64,000 nt of DNA from Phlebotomus papatasi. Its lineage: Eukaryota > Arthropoda > Insecta > Diptera > Psychodidae. The stretch spans positions 17,267,078-17,331,077 of the forward strand of contig NC_077224.1 in assembly GCF_024763615.1 (NCBI RefSeq), read 5' to 3'. The position numbers and the translations under genes are program-made. Below, piece by piece: positions 45,150 through 56,299 of the stretch. The notes below the pieces were generated by a model. That model saw only the letters and a program-made list of their open reading frames with translations, had not been told where the DNA came from and made no database searches. Position 1 is the stretch's first letter, and each line of letters opens with the position of its first letter.

Positions 45150-46462
45150 AAATGTTTAACCTCTGTTTAAAGTTTGAAAAGAAGTTGGAATTTTATAAAA
45201 GTCAATGTAACTCTATAGTCTTTGTTGTTTTTTAAATTTAAAAAATAATTTGTACGTCTTTTTGACCTTGAGTGATCCGTTGTGAAGTTTTTTCAATGTC
45301 AAAAGGTCAAAGCCGAGAATTATCTTGAAACTGTCATAAAATTTTGTGGCAATCACTGAAGTTGAAATGTAAAATTCATCAATTGTCCTTTGAGCTATTT
45401 CACCAGAAATTGCAAAGCCTAAGAGACGACATTTCAGTCTCATTTCAAGTAAGAATGTTACTCTCACAAATTTCTCAATAATTTTTTGCTTCGTCAAATG
45501 GAATATCCTTTGTATTTGTATCCCATTTGGCACACTTTCCATACCCAAAATATCCCCCAAAATCCACCCTTTTTCCTCTGATCTTCTCTTGCTCAGCGTA
45601 TTCTCGAATGTTTTGTGAAAAGAACCGTAGAAATATTGAAAGTGATATTTTATTATTGCGTTTGGGTGCGTGTTAGACGTTTTTTTCTTCGGTCGCTTTC
45701 ACCTGGCTTTTGCCAGACAATCTTGAAGATGCTGAATGAATGCGTATGTCTTTTCACCCACTGAAAACAAGACGTGAAAATTCACACGATGTTCCAGGAA
45801 AATACCCTGAAGGGGAAGCCAGAAAAAAAATCACAGAAGACATGAAAGGGGTGTTTTGAGATTCCCCCGGAGGTGGATGTGGAGCTGGTGAAGAAAAAAA
45901 AAAGAAGAAGAGGGAAAGGAGTCGACGTTTCAAGGCATGATGATCCCCACTTTGATGGATTGTATTACCTTTGAACAGAATTTTGGGGGTGTTTGTCCTC
46001 CGCAAGTAACAGTGGAATACCATTAGCAGCACATAAATCAGCTGATGGTTTGGAGCTTTAAAAGGTATCAACAAGTAACGGATGTTTTCGCCGTGTGATA
46101 GATACATATTACTTTCCCATCCTCTCATGTAGAAAATTACCCCCAATAGAGGAGCATAGGTTTTAGGGACTCTACGGGTGGTATAAAGCTGATTTACCAC
46201 AGATTCAATGTCATATTTCCAGGATTGGAGAGTGAGAAACTTATTTCGGGGCTTTGACCCAAAAGCCGGAATGCTTAAATACACCAAATGTATTTTTTTT
46301 ACATATCCATATAAGGGTAATTTATAAGGAGTGTAGTAAAGTATTTAATAACGGTATGAGAAAAGTCATAATAAAAATTAGAAAGGGATTATGGATTTTA
46401 TTTTACATTTACCGGTTCACGACTTATTTAAATCGAATTATTGATAAACTAAAATATACGTC
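45150..46462. other. Unique-looking stretch, no supported gene
   Basis: This contains the longest open frame of the window (177 codons, minus strand, 45754-46287). It has a homopolymer-encoded run of phenylalanines and a proline-rich patch, and no domain I recognise. Treated as chance in the absence of homology. A 115-codon minus frame at 45213-45560 is likewise unsupported. Confidence 0.4.
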
Positions 46463-46465
46463 TAA

Positions 46466-47201
46466 CGGTACTATCACAGTAGGATTTTCACAATTTAATT
46501 TTAAATTCAATTGAGCTAATTGAGCATTATAAAATTTCCAGAATTTACTTGAGAATTATCACAGCGAGGACACATTTTGCAAGAAATTTGTTCAATTTTA
46601 AATTGCGCCGCGAGATTTTTGATTGTGAATGACTCCGGAAAATGTGTGATAGTTACTTAAAATGTCTTATAAGTCACTTATCTGTTATGCAAAAGAATCC
46701 TCAATCCTCAAAGCCAGAAGAAAGGATTGTAGGCAAAGGGGCTTATAAAGAAACTCTTATACGGTCTTGTTGAAAATCTGGCACAATAATTTCCTTCGAA
46801 TGGCTGAAGGAACTCAGCAAATTACTCCCGATACTAAAGCTTCACTCGTGTACAAGTTTATCACTATACTTATTTTATTTCTTTGGCCACAAATATTGTT
46901 AATCATGAAAAAATAAATTTAAAAAGAACAATTTGGTTCAAAAGGCTACTTTTTTAACTGCAATAAAATTGAAATTAATGAGCAATTTTAACATTTTAAT
47001 TTGCTGAATTCAAATTTAATTGAGCAACCACATTTATGCTATTTTGGCATGTTTAAACATGTTTTGGTGGGCTAAGTATTAGTTTGTATCCATAAATAAG
47101 CCAGAATCTATCGATTCGAATGATGTTTAATGCAAATTCAATTCATCTGAAAATTAAATTGAATTTACAAATTGAAATAATCTCCTAGTGTGATTGCACG
47201 G
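46466..47201. mobile_element. PIF/Harbinger-type MITE, copy 2
   Basis: The 736 bp element is flanked by TAA (46463-46465, 47202-47204). Its ends CGGTACTATCACAGTAGG and CCTAGTGTGATTGCACGG match the ends of 6061-6846, and the interior aligns throughout, including GAGATTTTTGATTGTGA and ATTACTCCCGATACT. Non-coding. Confidence 0.85.
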
Positions 47202-47204
47202 TAA

Positions 47205-50200
47205 AATGGTAGAATTGAATTTCGGGAAAATTCTTTGGAACTACTTTAAGCTTTTCAGGGATTCCAAGACACTTTCAAATAAACCAGAAAATTGACCTTG
47301 AAAAATCATTATAGGTATGCTTCAAGGGCATCGTCTAATCTGCATGAAATGCCTAAGTAGATATAGACTAAACAACCTGAACCCTAAAAAACTAAAAATT
47401 ATAAATTTTCCTAATATTTAAGTGACTTAAACTGAAACTTAAACTACTCTAGGGTAATTTATGATGAAGTTTAACTATTTTAAAATTTTAGTAAATGTAA
47501 CAACGCTCTAGGGTTAGATGAGGTAATTTGGAATAACGTCTAATTTGGAACTAAGAGATAAGTTCCAAGTTCGAGATCAAGTATAAAGTATTGATCTCGA
47601 TTTGAAAGCTTTCGTTCTATATATTTTTTTACTTTTTTATAAATACTTTATTTAATATAATGTTTTACAATTGCAATATATTTAAAACAGAAGCTTAGTA
47701 TTTGATTTCCTGAATAAGCTCCGCCCAAAAATAATTTTAAATCCCGCCCCTTTGAAGGGTTATAGCCAACTGCAGGCGCAGTATATTTAATTTTAAAATT
47801 TGTTATAAGTTTATTATAAAATAATACTAAAAGATTAAATCACCCTGATAATATTCCATTTGAAGAGGAAACCTAAAGACCTATTATTAAAATTAAGCCA
47901 CGCCCCCTCAATCAAAAGAATATAATAATATTAGATGTTTTTGTAACATTTGATACAAATTTTCGAAAATAATAGACGGGAAATCCAATCGTCTATAGTT
48001 TCTATTCTTTATGATGTTTTGAGGATTGAAGTTCGTTTTAAATGGTTCATGATTTAGTATTTTCTTGAAAACTTTGTTGTAAATACATTAGAATATGTGA
48101 ACACTGGACAGTCTTGCGTCAAATAAGACAGGAAAATTCTTTTGAATCTTATTAGAAGGAATTTTACATTTACCTTTACATATCTTCGATGTTCTGGTAT
48201 TACAAATAATAAAAGAAAAAAAACTTTTTAACTGGTGCGTTATTTAATCCTTGCAGACTTGGGTATCAATTCTGTGATGTGTGAGTTATTTATGTGAGAA
48301 CTTCACGTCACGGCTTTTCGGTCGCCATTCGCAAGGAATTTATGAAGCTTTCAGAAAAAAATTCATGTGAAACACTCACAGAAAATAAGAATTTACATTA
48401 GGTCGTCACAAAAGGAGATCGCAGAGGAGTGAGCTTATCACATGAATAGCTCACCATCTCAGAATTCATACCTTGGTCATGAAATAATTATAAAGATAGT
48501 AAATACTTCCTTTAAACTTCCGAAGGATTAACTCCTTCGGTCTTTAGTGAGAGTTTTCGCTTACTCTCTTTGACTAATATTTATTCTCTATGTTAATCGG
48601 CTCTATGGGGGCTTGGCCTAGTCTTCTAAGTAGAGGACTTTGCGACGATCTTATCAATAAAGAGGAATATTCTAATTCGTAGATGATTTAATTTTTCTAT
48701 GTCAAGTATTGAAGATATTAATATAATTTCTAGGGTGAAATAAATGGAAAAAGGGCGTGGTCTAAATTTATTAAATGGTGAAAGTTATATAGAAAGATAA
48801 ACTATCAAGCTCAAATTTGTAAAATCTTGATTTTTAATTTAAATTTGTCGTTTTCTTTGCTAAATTTTACAAAGCGACAAGGAAAGGATGAACTTTTGAA
48901 GAAGGAATGAAGCTGGAAAAATTCTGAAAAATCTATAATATTCCGTATTCTATGCAAAAAGCTCTTGAGGAATCAGCAATGAAATTGCTAGGGAAAAATA
49001 GTCTCAAATTAACCGCCTGAGCAAATTCATTGATTTTTCATCTTTATTCGTGGATAAAAGCTCTTTAGAGAGGTTTGGGCTAAAATCACACCGAGAATTG
49101 CTAAGAAAAGATTCCCTTTAGATTGAGGAAAATCAGGAAAATAAGGAGTCATCATCAGCGTGAAAAAAGTGCTGAATAGAGAAGTGTATACAAAGAACTT
49201 ACATATCTTCACCATCATTTTGATGACATCTCCGAGATTTGACTTCCTGGTGAGACGGAAAATCAGGGAGAGAAACACGAGACACGGAAATTAAAGGAAT
49301 GACGGAGAGATAAAGCTATGGGAAAAATAAGCAAAATCCATCAAAGGGATTTCTGCATTGAAAGTTTCCCTTCAAGTCTACATAAACATTTTTGCTCTGT
49401 TCCACGGATTCGAGAAAAGTTTCAAATTTCTTCTGGAGCTGAGAATGTCAAAAATCTGGGGAAAATACCAAAAAAGACTTTTACTTTGGGAATCTCTGGG
49501 TAAAAGGTCTGCCTGATGGATAAATGGGGAATGGGATGGTGTATATGTTGAGAAGACGAGTGGTTACGATGAAATTGCAAAAGAACTTAAATATTTAATA
49601 CAATACACATGAATTTTACAATGTACCAACAGGATTATGGTGGTGATGGTGTAGAGATGTTCCTGGGAGAGAAAAGTAGATTTCCTCCTTTAACTTCCTT
49701 CCTCATGTCGGTCCCTTGGATCCCACTGTATCTGCGGTTATAGGTGAATGTTGTACAGTCTAATTCAGACATTCATCTTCTTCACAGACATGGGTGGATA
49801 ATGAAACAAACCACATATACACGGCTGGAGAAAACTTCAAAGAATTCAGATGGTGTAGGATGGAAATTATTTATTTAAGATACCCCCAAAATGAACGCCA
49901 ACAATTGGGAAATTTTCATTTTATACCGCAATCGCCTTGCCAAAGAATCTCACTGAACACCAGAAGAAATGGAGGGTCAAGTTTAAAAGACTTTGCGAGA
50001 GTCTCGAAATCATAACATCATTAATAATACAAATATTCCAGAAAAACACAACAATTTTTAAAAGCAAACTTTAATTGGTCCGATTGTGACTTTAGGTATG
50101 TCAAATGGACGATAAATTTTCCAAAACAGTCAATTGTAGAAGTCTTCTTCTCTATCCTTCATAAACAAGCGAGTTTAAGCAATTATACCGTCCATGAATT

Positions 50201-50880
50201 TCCCTTCAATCTCAAACAACACTCCGGCAAGTGTGAGGAGAAGTTATCACTCTTGCGTCCTTCTGACTTGTGTACACAAATAAATAAATAATTACTCAAC
50301 TCATTCTACATCTTGCAATATTAAAGATAAATAAAACAAATGATTCTCTACACATGGCTCCATTCCGTTACACTTTCTACAATCGCATCCGGAAATTTTT
50401 AACTAGACAGATGATATTGTCTTGTTTGTTGGCAAATGCGAGGACTAAGGTGTTTATTCTCACTTTTTGGATTATTAATTATAAATGAAAATTGTATAAC
50501 TTGCAAAGAACTGACAAAAAGGAAGTGTATTGGAATGATTGATATGTTACTGTTGGTACTCTTACAGATTCTACCAGACTACAACATTAAGTACTTAGTT
50601 AAGTACTTAATAAGTACTTAATTTAATGCATTGCCTTAATCTTAAACGCTTATAGAAATAGTAATAACAATAACGTTCTGGATTTGAAAGCTTTCTCCGG
50701 TTGAAGTTTGGAGGTTGATTTTACAGTTTAATGCCTAAAGATTCATCTAAGAATTTAGGAAATCATTAGTCATTTAGAGGTAATTATTACTTTGTAAAGC
50801 CAATTGATAGCTAGAGACTTACTAGTTAAGACCAAACGTACTAGATGCCTATAAGTAAAAATATATGTTTTATCCTCCCG
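47205..50880. other. Mostly unique AT-rich DNA with satellite relics
   Basis: A TAGGGTTAGATGAGGTAATT fragment lies near 47509. Isolated relics of the GGGGCGTGG satellite occur at 47716-47905 (inverted: AAGCTCCGCCC, CCCGCCCC, CCACGCCCCC) and near 48607 and 48755 (GGGGGCTTGGCC, GGGCGTGGTCTA). The rest shows only short frames without recognised motifs. Confidence 0.45.
50589..50622. repeat. Three tandem AAGTACTT palindromes
   Basis: AAGTACTTAGTTAAGTACTT followed by AATAAGTACTTAA gives three copies of a perfect eight-base palindrome at a 10 to 14 bp spacing. This could be a cluster of homodimer binding sites or chance duplication. Confidence 0.7.
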
Positions 50881-50887
50881 AAGTATA

Positions 50888-51224
50888 CACTGGTAAAAAT
50901 AAAAGGGTCAAATTGACCCTTTTCCAAAGGATGGATCATATTTAACTCTTTGAAAGGGTCACCAGGTACCCTTCGAAAGGGTCACGGTTTTGACATCTAT
51001 TTAATTCCGGAATAAACGAATAAAAAAACAATGAAAAAGTGATCTTTGGTGTTCGCTCAGATGAGAGAAATATGATATCAGTAATAAGTTTACAATAAAA
51101 CATGATTATTCGTGATAAATGTGCATACTAAATTTCAAGAGATACAAAAGTGAACCTTTCAAAGGGTCAAATACGATCCATCCTTTTGAAAAGGGTCAAT
51201 TTGACCCTTTTATTTTTACCAGTG
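50888..51224. mobile_element. MITE with CACTGGTAAAAATAAAAGGG ends
   Basis: A 337 bp element flanked by TA (50886-50887, 51225-51226). Its inverted repeats of about 50 bp include AAAGGGTCAAATTGACCC, itself a palindrome, and AAGGATGGATC. Inner copies of AAAGGGTCA recur. One copy in the window. Confidence 0.9.
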
Positions 51225-51493
51225 TAGGCTTAAAAGAAAATATGTGCGTGCATCCTAGATCCTAATCAATTTACTTGGAAACAACACCATTAACGAGTAC
51301 GTGGGACGACTTGGGGAGATCCAAGGCTAGGTAGAAGAAGTAGGGCAGGTCGAGGATAAATCAACTTACCTACCTTGGGAACACATTCCTTACGTTTAGT
51401 AATAACCTTCTGGGTTGGAAAACATTCTCCGGTTGAGATTTATGCCGATTTGAAAACCCGTTGAAAGTTTGAAAAATTAAACCGACGAGACCA

Positions 51494-53618
51494 CCCAGCG
51501 AGCACAGTTAGCAGAATAAAATAGGATTTTCAGCATTTTTTTGCTGAATCGGTCTGCTGGCCAATCAGCAGCTCTCGAACAAAAAGTGCTAAGCAAATAC
51601 ATAAAAATGGCACTGTTTAGCGCTCGCAGTGGATGATGGCAGAACTAAATACTGTCGGTAGATGGCGCCAGGAAGCATTTAGCAGCAAATTTCTCCTTCA
51701 TTTTTTTTTCTTTTTCTCTCAAAATGTCAAAATGGACTTGGAATTTCCCCTGAAATTATTTATCAACTTGGGGGATATTATAATCACGATTTTTATTACT
51801 TATATTATTATAGGAATTATGCTGCGGTATGCTGCCTATAGAGAATGGTCAAATAAGAGTATTAAACATACTCCCGACCAAAAATGTTGCATTTTTTAGT
51901 GAATTGCGTCATTATTTTCCCGAGAAAAAAAAATTTTTTTTCTGAGCAAATATTCAGTCGGGGGTTATAAAATTATTCATTATTTATGAAAAATATGTTT
52001 TTTCTTTTGCAAAAAGCATATTTTCCTCAATTTTCGCAATTAAATATTGGCATCTTTCCTGGAACAGCCATTGATGTATTATGCTCACAGTCGGTCACAA
52101 CTATTGTAATTGATCTTGAAACAGGATTTTTCTACTTTTTTAACTTTTTTATGGTAAATAAAGTTGCAGATGCATTTAAAAAAAATCATTTAAAAGTTGT
52201 GACTCCCCCACTTAACTCTTTCGCCTCTTTTGGGACTCTGAGTACACAAAGCAGCATATGAATACTTTGTAGAAAACAATGTTTTTTTTTTAATTATTCA
52301 GAACTGATAAAAATCCTATTCTTGTGAATGATTACAAACTATAAGGATGTCTAAATGTAAAATTTTTTTTTGTAGGACCTCAATTAATTTCTGAGCAAAG
52401 ATATTTTTGATTTAAAAAAAAAAAGTGAAATTGGCTTACAGTATATGCTGCGGTCCGGAAAGAGTTAATGAGTTCAATAATGCCTTTTAAAAATACTACA
52501 AAAAATTTTCTATGGATACTACAAAATAAAATATAATTGTTTTATCACAATTTAAGTTGAAAAATTTACATAAAAGCGTTTTTGTTTGTTGCGGCAAATG
52601 CGGAAAATATATATTTTTTTATGTTATAAAATGTTTTATATTTTACAAGTGAAATAAATGTATGATCCGTGCACGATGCATATGCATAATGTATATGCTG
52701 CACTTTTCTATTTATAAATTTTCGATTATAAATTTTCTAAAGCGCATTTTCACGCAAAAAACTACTTTTATTATCGTGGTAAAATAACAAACCAACAATT
52801 ATCGTTTTTTTAATACTGTACGTATTCTTTTTTAAATGAAAAATTTATTCAATTTGATGATTCATTTTTTAAATTAAAATGATATGCATTTATATTTTTT
52901 AGAAGAGAGTTTTTAAATACCTTTAAAGTCAGGAAAATATGCTAATTTGTTGGAAATCATTTCAAATAATTTTGAGTAGACTGTGTATACCATTAAATAA
53001 AAATTATAGAGGCTCTAAATTCTATATGTTCTTGATCTTCTTGGTATTTCCATGAGGTTCCGAAGTTTTTTCAATATTTCTCGAATTTAGAATTCATTAA
53101 ATATCAAAATATCCTGAGAATTCCCAAGAATTTCTTGGGTTATTAATTTTCTAAAATCACAGCGGACAAGAATTCTTGGCAATGCAATTTTAATTTAGGT
53201 TTAGTATATTTTTTTATAAATGAATTCACAATATTTTTTGATAAAATTAGACAAAAAAAAATTAAATTTATCTGTCGGAAAAGGTTTAAGAATACATATT
53301 ATTCAAAATATATTATAAATATGATTTTTTAAAATTTTTGTGAATTTTAAATTTTTTGCTTTATTTTTTAATGTCAAATGTGGTTATTGTAAGAATCATA
53401 AAATTGTAATAATGGAAAAGGTTAACCTTAGCTTCTACTCAACTCAGCAAAGACAAAAACCAAGTGCATTAAAGTCTCTCACTCGATTGGGGAAAAAGAA
53501 TAACTTTGACTAATTGCCACTGCGATCGCTAGTGTAATTTCGAGGTCAGCAGAGCTCAGCTGAAAAAATATATGTTTTCAGCTGATTTGAAAAAGCTTAG
53601 CATTTGGTGCTCGCTGGG
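51494..53618. mobile_element. 2.1 kb TIR element with CCCAGCGAGCAC ends
   Basis: CCCAGCGAGCAC at 51494 and GTGCTCGCTGGG ending at 53618 are perfect 12 bp inverted ends. Less perfect matches (TTAGCAGAATAAA, GATTTTCAGC, CTGCTG words) extend about 100 bp inside. No target duplication could be identified. Two plus-strand frames (51633-51899 with a possible membrane segment, and 51986-52261) are short and carry no recognised transposase signature, so this is read as a non-autonomous or eroded DNA transposon. Confidence 0.65.
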
Positions 53619-53656
53619 CAGTTGCAAAATTGCTTATTTTTAACGAGAAAGAGGGT

Positions 53657-53750
53657 GAATCAGTGGCGCAATAGGCAAGACCGTTGGCTCTTGGGCGGAT
53701 CGATTCCCTGGCTCGACTTACTGTTGTGAGTTCGAGTCCCGCCCGGTGCA
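53657..53750 (+). tRNA. tRNA-like pol III unit (SINE head or tRNA pseudogene)
   Basis: The A box TGGCGCAATAGG (53664-53675) and the B box region GAGTTCGAGTCCC are both well formed. The T-stem pairs at four of five positions and the acceptor ends GAATCAG and CCGGTGC pair at about five of seven, counting wobble. The A-to-B distance is about 20 bases longer than in a class I tRNA. The anticodon stem is poor. The A box resembles arthropod arginine tRNAs by eye. Probably a tRNA-derived SINE or pseudogene and not a working tRNA. Confidence 0.5.
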
Positions 53751-53792
53751 AAGATCTCAATGTCTAACTTAGGCAATTTTCATATGTTAATA

Positions 53793-54348
53793 CAGTCGAG
53801 TTCCTCAAACTTGAACTCCTCAAATTTGAACGACGGTTTGCATTCAAAATGTAAAATATGAGGTTACGTAAAACAAATTTTGCATGGAGTCTGAATTAGA
53901 ACCATTTTTCTCTGGTGTTTCCTCAATATTGTCGTATTATATTAATTTTCTCAACAAATTCCACCTATTTAACAACAAATTCAATTGATAAAATTCTGTA
54001 AAGTTATTTTCCTTAGGGGAAACTGGGGCACCACCAAACACGGGGTACCACCAAACACTGCGATTTTTTAATCGGATATTGGATATCAGAGGATAAGACC
54101 GATAGGAATTTATAGGCACTATAGGGATGCTTGTATACTGAAGGAATGGTCGTGATAGTCCTAGTAGTTTAGAAATAAAAATTAGTGTTTGGTGGTACCC
54201 CGTGTTTGGTGGTGCCCCAGTTTCCCCTAGTTTAGGAAAAGTGAATTTTACATGGATTCCGTTACATTTTTGAAAATATTGTTCAAATTTGAGGAGTAAT
54301 AAATGTCATCTATACCCCCCAAATGTTCAAATTTGAGGAACTCTACTG
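53793..54348. mobile_element. Pogo-like TIR element, CAGTCGAGTTCCTCAAA ends
   Basis: CAGTCGAGTTCCTCAAACTT at the left and TTTGAGGAACTCTACTG at the right, with TA on both sides (53791-53792, 54349-54350). The outer repeat is echoed once more inside the left end (CTCCTCAAATTTGAAC). It carries the 212 bp MITE 54016-54227 as an insertion; without that the element is about 340 bp. CAG-type ends with TA fit Tc1/mariner/pogo. Confidence 0.8.
54016..54227. mobile_element. MITE, GGGGAAAC family, nested copy
   Basis: A 212 bp element flanked by TA (54014-54015, 54228-54229). Inverted ends of about 45 bp contain GGGGAAACTGGGGCACCACC and a second block GGGGTACCACCAAACAC. The arms are nearly perfect, better than in the 39.9 kb copy, so this insertion is probably the younger. 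Confidence 0.95.
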
Positions 54349-54350
54349 TA

Positions 54351-54540
54351 ACGTAATATAATGCACCGCCTACGCCCAACAATTCCGGGAGCATGGAAGA
54401 AGCATCCACAATGCGGGGAAGGCGCTTCTGGGCTAGTCTACAAACGGACTAGCAGATTTTTCTAACACGGGATATGGACATTGTAAAATGATTACCTTTG
54501 TAATGAATATATCTCGATACGATTAATAATAATAATAATG
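54351..54540 (+). mobile_element. Truncated non-LTR retrotransposon 3' end
   Basis: A GC-richer island that ends in an (AAT)n tail at about 54522-54540. Its frame reads STMRGRRFWASLQTD before a stop, which could be the end of an ORF2. Short AT-rich 3' region and a simple-repeat tail fit a 5'-truncated LINE with TAA-type tailing. Clade not assigned. Confidence 0.45.
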
Positions 54541-55034
54541 AGAAAGAAGATCAAACACTTGGACAGGCCATTCCATTACCAAGAGAGATAAAGGGAACCA
54601 CTGGGGATAGCATCAACCCAAGATGTCGGTTTTAGTCAACTCCAAAAATTGGACCAAATACTACGGCTATATAAACATCGCTGAAAAAGACAGGTTCCGC
54701 TGATCATTATTGACCTTCTGGTCTTCATATAGAAGAACCTTCCGCTCTTCAAAATGTCATAGAATCAGTAGGTTAGGGAGTGGAACACGAGCTTTACTAT
54801 TTATGAATGTTCGGTCCCATTGAACTTGAAGAAACGAAATTGGAAACCAAGGGTACCCCTACAAATGAGCAGTTCCACTGAGCCTATAAGTGATCCACTG
54901 GTATATGGGTTGCTCCCGTTGCTCCCATGAATTCTTGTCTTAAGTTTAAATGTATTATTTTGGTGCCTTTCTTTAGCATTTTCGAAGGAAACTTTGTTTG
55001 TCGTCTTTTGCGATGTTTTACAAAAAAAAATCCT

Positions 55035-55250
55035 TAAGTAAGGCATTATAGAACCAAAAACCTTTCTATTTGCTTATAACGCTCTTGGTTCCATAACTTT
55101 GATTACTATAAGTAAAGTGGCACACTCTTAAAGATCTTAAGAGCTTCTATAGGAATTTCAACAGAAAATACTCACTTTAAGTCTTTTAAAAGTGCACTGA
55201 AAGACTTGTCTAATACTTGGTACTATATAAGACTATTTTGCTTCTCGGGA
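55035..55250. mobile_element. CCCAAGAAGC repeat family, copy at 55 kb
   Basis: From TAAGTAAGGCATTATAGAAC through TTTTAAAAGTGCACTGAAAG to TATTTTGCTTCTCGGGA it aligns with 11490-11700, and its right end is the inverse of the 11451 left end. The left end is missing; a poly-A run (55021-55029) precedes it. Confidence 0.75.
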
Positions 55251-55254
55251 TATT

Positions 55255-56040
55255 TCGTTATGCCCTTTTCGTTTCTCTGTTGCTAAGCTAGATGCCATAC
55301 GATTGCAAATAGCTACCTCGGTTCTAGTGCCTTCTCTATTTAGTTTCAACTATTATTTGAATCCAATCTATTTTTTTGTAAAGAATCGGCACAAGTAATA
55401 AAATTCTGCATTTTGCGATAAATTTTGTTATTTAAATAAATTTTCAGCAAAATCAAAATTTGAATTAAAATACAGAACGTATTTATCATTTTGAAATAAT
55501 TTGTTTACTGTGAGATAGGAACTAATTGAGGCATTTTATTAATTTGAGAACAGTTTTTTTTTAATTCAATTAATTTATTAAAAGTTTTATTTATATATTT
55601 TCACTACTCGAACTCGAAGAGGGGGCAGTTATATAATTGATCTTTTTTTCAGCTTACCCTGCTGGACCCAAACGGTAAAAGATGTCAAGTTCCGGTCTTC
55701 CGTGACCTCTAATAAAAAATATATATCTCCCGACGTTTTTTTCATCCCCTTCAAAGGCATGTTTTTTGGTTTATTTTGAAAGAGGCTCCTACGATTTATT
55801 TTATTTATGGTTCTGTTTTGAAGGTGGCCTTGGTGAACATTTCCTCCAAACATACCTATGATGGCCTAAAAAAAGCGTCATATTGAATTTCTGAAGGAAA
55901 AAGTTTTTACTACTTTAGAGGGTCTATTTTTTAATAGATTTGGTTAAATTTGGATTTTTTGGAAAGGTCTTGAAAATTTCAATTCAACTACATCAGTCGC
56001 ATCTGTAATGAATCGGTTACGTACCCGTAAATGACCAATT
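55255..56040. other. AT-rich stretch with two old repeat fragments
   Basis: 55660-55830 holds CCAAACGGTAAAAGATGTCA and GGCATGTTTTTTGGTTTATT, which resemble 61220-61360. 55958-56030 holds TTGGAAAGGTCTTGAAAATT and AATGAATCGGTTACGTACC, an eroded piece of the GTTGGAAAGG family. No gene. Confidence 0.5.
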
Positions 56041-56070
56041 TTTACATTTCAGTATAAATTTAAATTTATA

Positions 56071-56261
56071 ATTGAACTTCAGTTAACTTCAGGCTATTAG
56101 TCAGCGCTTTGATTAATTTAAAAAGTTCTCTTTTATTTTATTATTACACCATTTTCTCTTATTTTTCTCTTGTGTCTGAATATCATCGTCATCTACCGTA
56201 TTTTTTGCAATTTTTTAACATTGCGTCGCCGATAATAACCAGAAGTAAACTGAAGTTCAAT
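56071..56261. mobile_element. MITE with ATTGAACTTCAGTTAACTTC arms
   Basis: Arms at 56071-56099 and 56233-56261 are near-perfect inverted repeats of 29 bp. Weaker AT-rich pairing extends outward, so the true ends may lie further out. The 75-codon frame here is not a gene. Confidence 0.7.
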
Positions 56262-56299
56262 TTTCAATTCAAATTCTATCAATTTTTTCTCGACAATTC

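Noticed and set aside
45754..46287. 177-codon open frame on the minus strand, the longest in the window
   Set aside because: No recognisable domain, a homopolymer-coded phenylalanine run, a proline patch and no neighbouring exon signals I can trust. Length is within chance for 64 kb. A homology or RNA-seq hit would reverse this.
51633..52261. Two frames inside the 2.1 kb element as a possible transposase
   Set aside because: Only 88 and 91 codons, no catalytic motif visible; a stretch of hydrophobic residues is not enough.
53657..53750. Functional tRNA gene
   Set aside because: Anticodon stem is poor, acceptor stem has mismatches and the middle is too long; a SINE or pseudogene explains it better.
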